This document shows positions 45,582-55,223 of a DNA stretch of 64,000 nt, one piece after another. The notes beneath the pieces were generated by a model, which saw nothing but the letters and a program-made list of their open reading frames with translations, was not told where the DNA came from and searched no databases. Source of the stretch: Hyaloscypha bicolor E (Eukaryota; Ascomycota; Leotiomycetes; Helotiales; Hyaloscyphaceae); assembly GCF_002865645.1 (NCBI RefSeq), contig NW_020194615.1:124001-188000 (forward strand), written 5' to 3'. A program made the position numbers and the translations under genes. Every line of letters begins with the position of its first letter. Within the stretch, counting starts at the first letter, position 1.

Positions 45582-45775
45582 CCCGAGACCTCAATATTAC
45601 CCGATTAATCAATCGGCCATTCGATTAATCAATCGGGACCCACTGTGGCTTGCGAATCGTATTCCATTTCCTATTGATCAATGGGAGCTACGATTGATTA
45701 ATCGGAAGGCCGATTGACCAATCGTAGCGCCCGATTGGTAAACCGCTCGTATTGACGAACGGGCGTGAACAGGCC
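45582..45775 (-). repeat. Right terminal inverted repeat with palindrome array
   Basis: Inverted near-identical copy of 42793-42990, carrying CGATTAATCAATCGG, ATTGATCAAT and CGATTGACCAATCG. Small differences between the two ends (for example ACAGTAGGT against CACTGTGG on the other strand) show limited age. Confidence 0.88.
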
Positions 45776-46194
45776 AATCCAATTTGGCCAACGCATTTGT
45801 AGGCCCGTTTTCCTCCTTCTCTCCCCCCTTTCTTTCGCAGTGACAATATTGTTTCTATCAGACAAGAACAAGCACTAACCAAATTAACCGATCCGCTTAA
45901 TGACATTCGTTTTGCGTACAGTAAAGCCATCAATACTGTAATTATCCGAAATGGAAATGCCCAATACCTCGACAGCACCGCCACTCGGTGCAGCTCTCTT
46001 CTTTTGCCCGCTATGCGACAACCTTTCACTAAAAGTGTGCCACTCTCTATCTCCCTGTTATGTTCAACTTCTCGAAACAGATTAGTTATCTATTCCTCGC
46101 TGGTTGATTTGATTTTTTGGTATCCTTCGACTAAAGCCAGTCAAACAGGGCCACAGTACAAATGTCACACGGCCTATTGCAGTAAATCCAAGGA

Positions 46195-46940
46195 CCGCAC
46201 ACGACTTCAGTCTTATCGAGCTTGCAATGCAGCTAAGATCAAATAAAATTATTGTGCCCCATACCAGCAGTGCTTTCGCAAGGGTGTCAGATGCGTGTAT
46301 GATTTGCAACGGTCACGTCGAGGACAGACCAGACCTGGCGGTTAAGGAGAAGAAGAAACGGCTAATGCTATTCTTGTTCCTGCTACCACTGTTTCACAAA
46401 TGTCAAAATCGATGCCGTCTGACTTGGTTGCAGAAGGGCTGCGATTTGGCGTAGAGAGTAATTACTGCTCAAAAGAATTTGATCAGGTCCAGGCACTCAC
46501 TCGGCTCTGTTGCCTTACCAGATTGGCCCCTATTGTAATACTCTATAATTAAAGACGGAGCAGTAGATATGGGCTTTAATTGAATGTACAGTGAAAGCTC
46601 ACTTTTAACGGCAACGACGACAGCAATGACACCAACGGCAGATGAAGAAGGCTCCATATCACCTTTACAAAGCACTTGGAGCAACAGCATCACTATCGAC
46701 TTCGACTTTCAATTGGATAACTACAACTATAACAGTGTAAAAGGGCTACAAAAGCGAATATTCTTGCCCGCTCCACCGAACATCACGATGATTCATTCGT
46801 CTTCATCCCTCTCAATATCATCACCGTCAATGCCAGCATCAACAAATACACCACAACCATATCAGATACGTTCATTTCAGGTCATTTCACCAAGAACAAA
46901 GTCTAAACTTCCAAACGTCAAATCTTCGTCACAACGATAG
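46195..46940 (+). pseudogene. Zn2Cys6 transcription-factor pseudogene
   Basis: The frame reads YRACNAAKIK, a TAA, then NYCAPYQQCFRKGVRCVYD, recognisable as a Zn(II)2Cys6 binuclear cluster (C-x2-C missing part, then C-x4/5-C-x6-C). A basic stretch and a second TAA follow, then a low-complexity region. An open frame at 46584-46940 (SSLLTATTTAMTPTADEEGS) is probably its serine/threonine-rich middle. The zinc cluster lacks its first cysteines and has nonsense codons, so it cannot work as written. Confidence 0.55.
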
Positions 46941-46956
46941 TTGACATGACCCACGT

Positions 46957-47349
46957 CTATCGAAGCAGAGGTAACAGGGACTCCGTCAGGCAGGCTGTGC
47001 CAGCCACGTTTGTGGAAAAGGTGGTATCGTACAATTTGCGCATAGTCAGGTTGGCACGGCCGAGCAAGACAGCGGCGTTGTTGGTAAGGACGTCGATGTG
47101 GCCATATGTCTCACTGAGGTAAGTTGTAGCGGCTGCAATCGAGTCGTCGGATTGGAGGTCCAACTGAACAATGTCTGCTGAAAGTCCATTGGATTTGAGC
47201 TGGTCAGCGGCTTTGCTCCCATTTTAGATATTGCGAGACCTTATGGTAACGTGGTAATTATAGTCTCGAGCCAGTATCGCGGCGGTTGCGAGACCGATGC
47301 CTTGGTTCGCGCCGTTGATGAAGGCGATAGTTTCGTCGAGGACAGCCAT
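46957..47349 (-). pseudogene. Short-chain dehydrogenase/reductase pseudogene, truncated with a nonsense codon
   Basis: From ATG 47349 the frame gives the SDR cofactor motif INGANQGIGLATA (TGxxxGIG type), then DLQSDDSIAAA, YGHIDVLTNNAAVLLG (NNAG block) and FSTNVAGTACLTESLLPLLR, ending at 46957. A TAA at 47226-47224 interrupts the frame after RSRNI. The catalytic YxxxK half is absent. Relatives are about 230-250 residues. It is a dead fragment. Confidence 0.8.
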
Positions 47350-48702
47350 TTTCTAAATATCGGATGTCGAGTTGGAGCTGAAGGCTTTTGAGTGGTGCAA
47401 GATTCAAACTGGTGGAAGAAAGAAGATAGAGACGATGATGACCCTATTTGTAAAGTTTGAAGTTGTGTCGAGCTTCATATAGCAGCAGGATACTGATCGA
47501 ATTTGGCCGATTCGAATCATTTTAGACAGCCAGTTTCGACCGCTCTACTTCTAATTAATTCTAATTTAAACTAATTTGTTCCCTACTGATCAATCGACAC
47601 CCATCTCAGCAAATGTCGGCTAATAAGTTATGCTTAAAAATTCGGCCGATGTTGTTTCTGTCGCCAATTCCCTAACCGCACATCCTAACCCTGAACGAGG
47701 ATGCGACACTTTCCAAAATGGCGCCCCTCAAACATGATTAGAACGGAAATTAAAGTCAACCACAAATTGCTGTGTCCTTCATTAGCATTTAGAGCGCGAA
47801 AAGTACAGACAAACTGCTTGAAAGTGTGACAGATTTTGCAAAGCAGTTCAAGGTCAGCCTCGACGCCCGAATACTTGCAGAAACTTGTCACTGTTGCACT
47901 TCACTAAAATATTATCTTGGTGTGATTGCTTCAGAAATTCGCATAGTAGCGTGGTCTGCAGAAGCTGAGCCTTAAAGGAAGTTTCACTGATGTTTCTGCA
48001 GGTACTCGACAATCCTTCGGCGGTGGTCACGAGCTTTCGAAAGGCATCATTGTGCACAGCCTCCGTTTCCCTCTCACAATGTATTTCTTGCCACGAAGGA
48101 GAGTTCTCTGCTCGATTTAAATGAGTAGACTAATCGAAGGATGACAGAAATAAGTCTTCAGGGCTCGGAAGTCAATTCATCTACAGGTGACAAAACCCGG
48201 GCAGAAAAGGGGTTTTGTAGGCTTTACATTAACCGGACTAGATAACCACCCACTAAGAGCGAGGGATGAATTGAGTTTCATGTGGGTCTTGAATTGTGAG
48301 TGCGATAGGTACTGCACTACCATTTCCCTGTGACATCTGTTCGGCATTGGTTGAGAGCAATCACGTGCTAGGAAAGGGGGCAATGGAACTTCACTTAAGC
48401 AGTCTTCCCGCACTTAGGAGAAAATTGTCGTCCTACTTTCTAGAAAATAACAAATGTGCTCATTAACTCCTCCTGTGATATTCAAAAAAAATTTAATCTG
48501 TTGATCATGCCATAACGGTTGGGGTGTTAAGACTCGGAGACTTCTTCGGAGACTTCCCACTGTAAAGTTGACTAGTAATTGCCTCGCATTACCCCACACC
48601 ATTCTTCTCTTCACTACCTTTTCAAATCTTCCTAATTGTTTTCCTTCAATTCTCCTTTTCATTCCTCCAGCACAAGCAAAGCAGAGAACCCGTCCTCTCG
48701 TT
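47350..48702. other. Intergenic region
   Basis: Frames on the minus strand at 47685-48935 show no family features. The stretch just before 48703 is CT-rich, as in the promoter of the methyltransferase gene. Confidence 0.4.
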
Positions 48703-49659
48703 ATGGCTGAACTCACCCCCGCCCGCACTCCGAAAACACTCACTGACTTGAATCGTGACTGGTTTGAGTAAGAGCAGCATCTGATGAAAGATGAAAGATA
48801 AACCGTCATACTGACAGATTTTTTAGTACTGCAGTAGCAGCTGGCGCATTCGAAATTCCCTGGATCAAGGACTTGACCAAGCTCATCTCCTCCAGCCTTC
48901 GAAATAATTTCGAATGGCTCGGTGTTCCTCAGCATGATGGCGGAATCAAGCTATTAGACTATGCTTGCGGGAACGGTGTCGTTTCAATGGTAAAGTTTCC
49001 AGCCTTCCGTAGTGTGCTACTACCTCTGGGGATTCCTCGCTTCATTTTCTAAAGCCCCTCTTTCAAATCGACCTCTAGCTTCGAGACATTAACTTATCAA
49101 TAATCAGGCACTCTCCCCATCCATCACGGAAGCAATTGGAATCGACCTGTCGCCGAACATGGTAACAGCCTACAACACGCTCTCCCAATCCCAACAACTC
49201 TCCTCAAAGCTGTCAGCCATCCAGGGAGACCTTCTCTCCCCCTCCACCCCCCAAGACCCAAATTTCTTCAACTTTGACATTATAGTAATGTCAATGGCAC
49301 TACATCACGTCTTCGACACGCAACTCATGATCAACAAGCTACACAAAAGGTTGAGGGATGGTGGGGTATTGGTTATTATTGATTGGTTGACGATGGAGTT
49401 GGGCGGAAGTGGGCATGGATACAGACATCCGAATGATGATAGTGAGGGCAGAAATGGAGAAGGGGAAAAGGTAACACCTGCTGCTCATACAGTTGCGCAT
49501 TGGGGATTTAGTGAGGAGGAGATGAAGTCGCTGTTTGAGAACGTGGGGATGGTGGATGTGGGTTTCATGGAAGGAATTGAGAAGTCGAAGGTTCCGGCTG
49601 AGATGAATTATGAGCAACAGATGTTTATTGCTAAAGCGAGGAAGGTGACGAGCCACTAG
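48703..49659 (+). CDS. Class I SAM-dependent methyltransferase
   Basis: Three exons are inferred: 48703-48767, 48818-48989 and 49108-49659. Donors are TTTGA|GTAAGA and AATG|GTAAAG, acceptors CTGACAG and AATCAG, all in phase. Motif I reads LLDYACGNGVVSM (SAM-binding Gly loop), followed by the acidic motif EAIGIDLSPNMV. Then come IQGDL, FDIIVMSMALHHV and LRDGGVLVIIDWL, the order of the Methyltransf_11/25 families. The C terminus has AHWGFSEEEMKSLFENVGM. Length, about 262 residues, is normal. The substrate cannot be read from sequence; many such fungal enzymes methylate small molecules. No sign of decay. Confidence 0.85.
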
Positions 49660-50343
49660 ATACCTGATGGGCATCTTTGAGGAGCTATGATGCTGGCGAA
49701 ATGTTCATTGTTTGAAGTGAGTTTAGAACAAACTCGAGTTCAGTTACGCAATTTGAGATATAAGTACGTATTGCCATTTACCACTTGCATCGTAGCAAGG
49801 AGAAGACGAACAGTTGGGAGAACTTAGAGACAAGGTTAGCTATATGTTACGTGACTGGATGAAAGAAGCACACTATTGAAGTTAAGATGTTTCTTTGCTC
49901 CTTAACCTATATAAACAGGGCTTTCCCCACCATTGACTAGTACTGAATTAAGCTATCTACCACTTAGTTTCAATACACATGAAAAAGGACATGTGAAATT
50001 GATATACCATGTTAAAGTTGAAATAGGATTTGCTAATAATCTATCATGCTATAATTTTGCGCGGCAAGGCACCACCACACACTTTCAAAGTATATGCTCA
50101 CTTATAGACCACGAGATATAGTGAGGACCTCTCGAAAACTCCTCGGATCCTTTATTACGACGTAATTCCTCCGAAGACTTTCAGTTGCCATCCGTTTGAG
50201 GGTCGAGAAGATGGAAGTGAATGGTGTCAAGTAAATGCTCATTCCATCCCTTACATGACAGTGAGAATTAGAATGCAAAAGCTTGAAGCATCTAGTGGGA
50301 ACGTACTCATTTTTGATCCATTCAAGATCAACGGCCGCAATCT
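49660..50343. other. Intergenic region
   Basis: No gene recognised. Confidence 0.35.
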
Positions 50344-51000
50344 CTAATCGTTCCTTCCAAAAGGAAATATCTGAAAGTTTCCTTCTTTATTTTTGTCCCT
50401 GAGTTGGTATCCCAGATGGAGAGCGACTGCTCTGATAGTCCCGAACCTATTCCCGTACTCGAGGTCCATTTCTTTTAACGATTTCTGGGCATCTTCTCTT
50501 TTTTTTTTTGAACACGCCGATATGGATTTTGGGGTTTGTAAACGATCCGTTGACCAATATTTTCTGTTTGCTTTCTCGGGGAAATCTCTCAGGCCGATGA
50601 CCAGGTCCGGAATCTCTCTCTCAAAACTTCTCTCGATCTCTTCAATTATTGGAAGGAAGTGCTTCCTTAGGTTGTCGGAGACTTTCAACAACTCCCCTGG
50701 TCGAGTAACTTGCCAGTAAACGAACGGAGTTCCATCTGGCCGGTTGGACAGCCCGAGCTTTCGAAGGTCTAAGATGAAAGGCGAGAGAATTGAAGCAGTT
50801 TTAGACAACACCTTACAGAACTCAAAATGTTCACTGACATAGTTGCAAACCAGTCTGATCCACGACCGCGATCTAGGTTCCGAGGATCTCGGGCGGTACT
50901 TAGCTCGGCACTCATTGACTGCAACAGCACCACCCGTAAAAAAGATCAAAGGTAACTCCTATCGGGAGGGTGGGATAACAATCTCTTATCGGCCATTGGG
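50344..51000 (-). pseudogene. Uncharacterised paralog 1, frameshifted
   Basis: A 200-codon open frame (50949-50344, no ATG at its start) contains TGGAVAVNECRAKYRP, a middle with RDFPEKANRKYW, and EDAQKSLKEMDLEYGNRFGTIRA. The upstream continuation lies one base out of phase: PQWPIRDCYPTLPIGVTFDLF aligns with the PQWLKGGYHPYFSIGLAFYR block of the neighbour at 51.7-52.5 kb. The break falls at TTTTTTACGGG (about 50934-50944). No known family was recognised. The two copies define each other as genuine once-coding DNA. Confidence 0.55.
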
Positions 51001-51659
51001 GCAGGTTGATTCGCTGGTTATGCTTTCGGATAGGCTGGGAAAGAAGAACTCGATTGCAGTTCTAAGAGGGGGGTCTAGGTCTATATATAAGGTCTGATAC
51101 CCTGGTCAAACAGGGTCAAAATCAGGTGATTTGGCAACTGACAGCATTTTTGAGCGAGAAACTCTTATTATTATAGTGACGGGGAGCCAATAACACCAAT
51201 CACCATCGGTCAGCTATATTTCTGATATCACAACGCACATGCTCGTTCTGTACATTTGATCACGATTCTATACTTTCAACGGAAAGACAGGACCAGCGCA
51301 AGCGAGGAGCCGTAACCGTGTTGCCAGCACTGCTCATGCACCCATTCTTCAACTGTACAGACACAAATCCATCCCAAATATTCAATACTCCTCAAGCCCT
51401 TCATTCGAACTTGTTAAGCTTACAGGGCCTAGCAAGCCAGCCGTATGTGAAGGAATTAATGGATAATTCGCGCGGCCGAGGCAATGTGGGAGGAGAGACC
51501 AGGGGACTCTCCATACTTATTAAAGAACAGTATTTAGTACTTCAATCGTGTTTAGCGAATACATAATAATATGCCAGTATCATGATTCCCAGTTCAACGT
51601 ATCATTGTTGCTAAGATTCGCGGAATCGAGTCTTTATGCCCGGCTCAAGAAAGCTGGGG
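51001..51659. other. Spacer between the two unknown paralogs
   Basis: No gene recognised. Confidence 0.3.
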
Positions 51660-52466
51660 TCCTAGAGAAGCATATGCAGCCTTGATTTCTCCCAAATCTA
51701 CCTTGACAGTCCTGAACCTGTTCCCATACTCCGACTTTATTTGACGAAACGCAATTTGTGCATCATCCAAGGTAGGAACTGTGCATATTTCGAGACTGGG
51801 CGGCGTTCGAGTGGAACATCTATCCAGTGAAGTTCATAAGCGAGTTTTCCCTTAACGTATTTCCGGTCCATTGTTCGGTCATCCCCACTCTCCATCTAGT
51901 ATTCATCTGCGTGATACAGGAACCAACTGACTTCTCAAGTAACCATCGCATACTACCAATTGCGTAGTGTTGGATAATCGCCATTGAATAGCGGGACGAT
52001 TGCGTTTGTGAAGAACGTAAAAGCGCCCCTAATTCGTCATGAAGTTCGACTGTTTGATATAGTAGTCCCGCACAAAATCTATGCAATACTCCAGGCACTC
52101 CCGCGGAATACTATAGAAAATTCGTTTGCTTGCGCAAGGCCGAAATGGGACCCCAAATTTGGCGGCATACTTTCTCCAGCATTCGTTGATGGCAATAACA
52201 CCCCCTGAACACCGGTAAAAGGCCAGACCAATACTAAAATAAGGGTGGTAACCCCCCTTCAGCCATTGAGGCGTATGGAGCTCTCGATACCACGAGATTT
52301 GAAGACTCAATCGTGAGGCTGAGGAGAATGCCAATAGTCGGGAGCTGGGACATCTGGGGCTCCATAAAATCGGTTGACAATTACGGATCGATAGCATCGT
52401 AAAACCTCGTGGTAAAGTATGTCGAAACGTGTTTTTGGAAACACGTCCACGGCGTTGTCTGTTCAA
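51660..52466 (-). pseudogene. Uncharacterised paralog 2, decayed
   Basis: Its blocks match paralog 1: a shared segment with GGVIAINECWRKYAAKF in the long frame ending near 52029, and DDAQIAFRQIKSEYGNRF plus RTVKVDLGEIKAA at about 51690-51790 in another frame. The sequence between them is broken by stops. No domain was recognised. Confidence 0.5.
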
Positions 52467-52797
52467 GCTTCAATTAGCTAAGCCCATGCCCGAAAAGGCG
52501 GGGTACTCACGGACAGATGCCTCTCCCTGTTCTTTAGTACTTGTGTCCCGTCGCAAAGAGTCAGTCTCTTCGTAACCCGACCCTTGACCACGAACGCAGC
52601 TCAAATGGTGAGAGTGGTAAGTCATGCCAATGTTGACGAGGAAGAAGAAGTTGGAGGTTGAAGGTCGTAAAATTGCCCGCAGGAGCTGCTTTACAGTGTC
52701 TCAGCCCTGTCAAGTCACAGTTGCCACAGCATGAACCTCACTAAAAGGCGGCCCATTCAGGTGTTATTAAAAATTAATATCGTTAATCGCACGCTCT
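52467..52797. other. Intergenic region
   Basis: 3' flank of the Zn2Cys6 gene. Nothing seen. Confidence 0.3.
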
Positions 52798-54986
52798 TCA
52801 CACCTGCAGGAACTCATTCCAATACCCCCAATCTAGCGGATCAGTTCCAAACTCACTCGGCATCGTGAAATTCGTGAACGCAGAGTTCGGGTCCCACCCC
52901 CCTGGCAAATGCCCCTCGCCACCCAGCCCAAGCATTGTTGACCCAGGGAAGCCATCCGAGCCAAGTGCAGGTACCGTGTTGAGGTCAGCCGTCTCTCGTT
53001 TCCGTGTTGCCATTAAAGAGTATATGTAAGGAGGGGTGATTTCTTCAATGCGTGCCCCTTGTCGTTGAAGAAGTTCTCGTTGCCTGGTTTCCCATGCTGA
53101 GAGAGTTAAATCTCCTAGAGCGACGTAAAATGTGTTTGTCGTATCCTGGGTGAGATCGGGATGGTCTTCGTAGACTGTGCCAACGACCTTCCAGGCTGTG
53201 GCGACGAGATCTCCCGTTGCTCGACGGCGAAGCTCACTTAGCACATAGATGACAGCGTCGATCTGCGATTTGGCGGTCATGGAAGAGAGTAGCTGCTGCG
53301 AGAACTGTGTTTTCGTACATTCGATATCGAGCTCAAGAAGCCTGACGCCGTTCTCAAAGACAAAGTCGCTCTCTGCTTGCGATATGTGTGCTCCTCCATC
53401 CGGCTGATTCCGTGGGTGATGTGAGATGAATTTCATTCTGCAGAGCGCGAGCTGTGAGATAGAGAGTGATATAAAATGGAGTGGGATTCGAGGATCACAG
53501 TGTTGAAGGTATTTCTCGACATATATCGTCTCCAGTTCTTTAATAGCCTGGTCTTTGACCTCCAATGGCTGAGTGGAACCAAACAAGCCCCTCTGCTCCT
53601 TGTGTTTGAAGAAGAGTTTGGAGGCAAGAGCCGAAGTTCGGAACCATTGCCCCACTTCATGTTTCAACAAGCAGTAGAGCATTTCTGTAGTGCCTGTGTG
53701 AACTGTTGGCGCCTCTGCCATGTTTGGATGCAACTCAGAGTCGTTAACGTTCAACGGCAGTCGAACGTCGCTGCTTGATTCAGGAGAGGGAAAGCACATG
53801 CTCAACTGATGCCTAGCACGAGCATCAAGCCCTCTGATTTGCCACCATAACCGGATACGCATTTCCGTTTCAAAAAATGAATGTTTTGCTGGCGGTTTTT
53901 CCCTATCCAGGCCCATTTTTTGAGCAATGCGTACTGCGAGAGCAGTTAGTGTGGCTGTTGAGTCTGAGTCGGGATCGGATAACTGTGTTGCGGTCAGTCT
54001 GCGAACACTCCTTGCCTCCTTCGCGGGATCGATGCCTACCAGAAATAAAACAAACGCTTGCAACACCTCAACATCCCTCGTCGACAACAGCTCCGCCGCA
54101 ATGAGGGACTGCATTGCGCTTTTTCGATACTGCTCAAATAGCGTATCTCTGTCTTGATCAAAAAGCTTGAGACAATCCGAAGGCGACAACGAGCCAATAG
54201 CCAGGGTATAAACAGCAAACATAATAGCCTGGGTGGGTTTCGAAATGCTCGGGATATTCCAACTGACTTCAAAAATCCGCTGTTGAAAGGTCGGCACGTG
54301 CAGAATCTTGGCTAGGGGATTCACGTTCTCGACGAAAATTTGCCAGAGGCGGAAGATGTGTCGTGGTTCGGGGTGGCGCTGTTCCTGGGAGACTTGCGTG
54401 AGAAGAAATTCTTCGATTCCTAAAGGCACTTTCGGGGCTCCATTGATCAAAGCTTGCCCTTCCTCAAGTTTCGGGAGTCGTTGCATGGGTGGATTTCTCA
54501 ACTTGGAGCGGTTAGTCATTCCTCCTCGGCATGAAGTTAGAGGCATACCTCATTGCTCAGTGACGCCCAGGGGCTCCTTGATTCAACATCAACCGAATCA
54601 GAATGAATTGAGTGATCTGTTCCATATCCAGATTTCCCACTCGAGTGAGGGACTGTGTCTGGTGTTTTGCTGGAATGATGGCTTGGCGACGCTTTTGCGT
54701 GGTCTTCCTGAACAGACTTCGGAGTCAAGACAGTGGTACTTGGCTTGAAGTCGATATTATGGCTTCTCAGCAACTCTTCGTACTGTCTAAGCTTGGCTAT
54801 TAACTCTTCGTCCGCCTGCCTCTTTCTGTGTCGTTGTGGCGGGGGTGGTGCCTGGTAGATACAGTCGGCATGTGACTTGGTGCAATTCGAGCACTTCGGA
54901 TCCTGCTTGTCGCATTTTATCTTTCGCCTCGCGCACAATAGGCATGAGTGCTTATGGGAAGGCGTAGCTGGAGGTGGGGAAGCCAT
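52798..54986 (-). CDS. Zn(II)2Cys6 transcription factor with fungal-specific regulatory domain
   Basis: Two exons: 54986-54549 and 54501-52798 (donor GAG|GTATGC, acceptor CTCCAAG, phase 0). The binuclear zinc cluster is complete (CLLCARRKIKCDKQDPKC then SNCTKSHADC), followed by a basic linker (QRHRKRQADEE) and a coiled coil (LIAKLRQYEELLRSH). The second exon carries the fungal_trans regulatory domain (PLAKILHVPTFQQRI, VYTLAIGSLSP, GLDREKPPAK, IRLWWQIRGLDARARHQ). The ATG at 54986 (MASPPPATPSHKH) gives the usual short N-terminal leader before the cluster; an upstream in-frame start at 55085 is possible. Length is about 710 residues. Such proteins regulate metabolic genes, but the target cannot be told. 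It lies next to a divergently placed HET gene end. Confidence 0.9.
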
Positions 54987-55223
54987 TATTGATGGGGTGG
55001 TTGTGTGGTTGATGATCAGAAATCTTGTGATGTCGGAGCAAACGAAACGAGTTCCGAAGCAGCCGAATGCGATGCACGTGATCATGGACTCCCCCTCAAA
55101 TGTTGAGCAATTATTCCGGCTCTTTTAGGCCTGTTCTCATCGAAGTATAACATAAAAGAGAAGCAGGTAGAGTTTTATAACCGGTCTACCGAAGAGAAGG
55201 GGCAGGAGTAGCCAAGTGCAGCC

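Larger units (their letters stand above)
42793..45775. mobile_element. AT-rich DNA transposon with long terminal inverted repeats
   Basis: The ends are inverted copies of about 190 bp (42793-42990 and 45582-45775), nearly identical, starting GGCCT(A/G)TTCACGCCCGTTC. Between them lies about 2.6 kb of AT-rich sequence with many stops. Degraded + strand frames include YIVLDLIDFRIS at about 43880, which recalls the first Asp block of rve-type integrase/transposase cores. A 198-codon open frame without an ATG runs from about 44582 to 45176. It holds an ENR repeat, then VKRVNSKALKYNIQEIITLQ and ARIPVRVLEKTPKVYNL. A further stop-containing stretch has ITLPKAVAKENNRGSIA. The superfamily is not certain, and no target duplication was fixed. 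Confidence 0.8.

Noticed and set aside
48414..48935. 173-codon minus-strand frame
   Set aside because: It overlaps the promoter and first two exons of the methyltransferase and has no family features.
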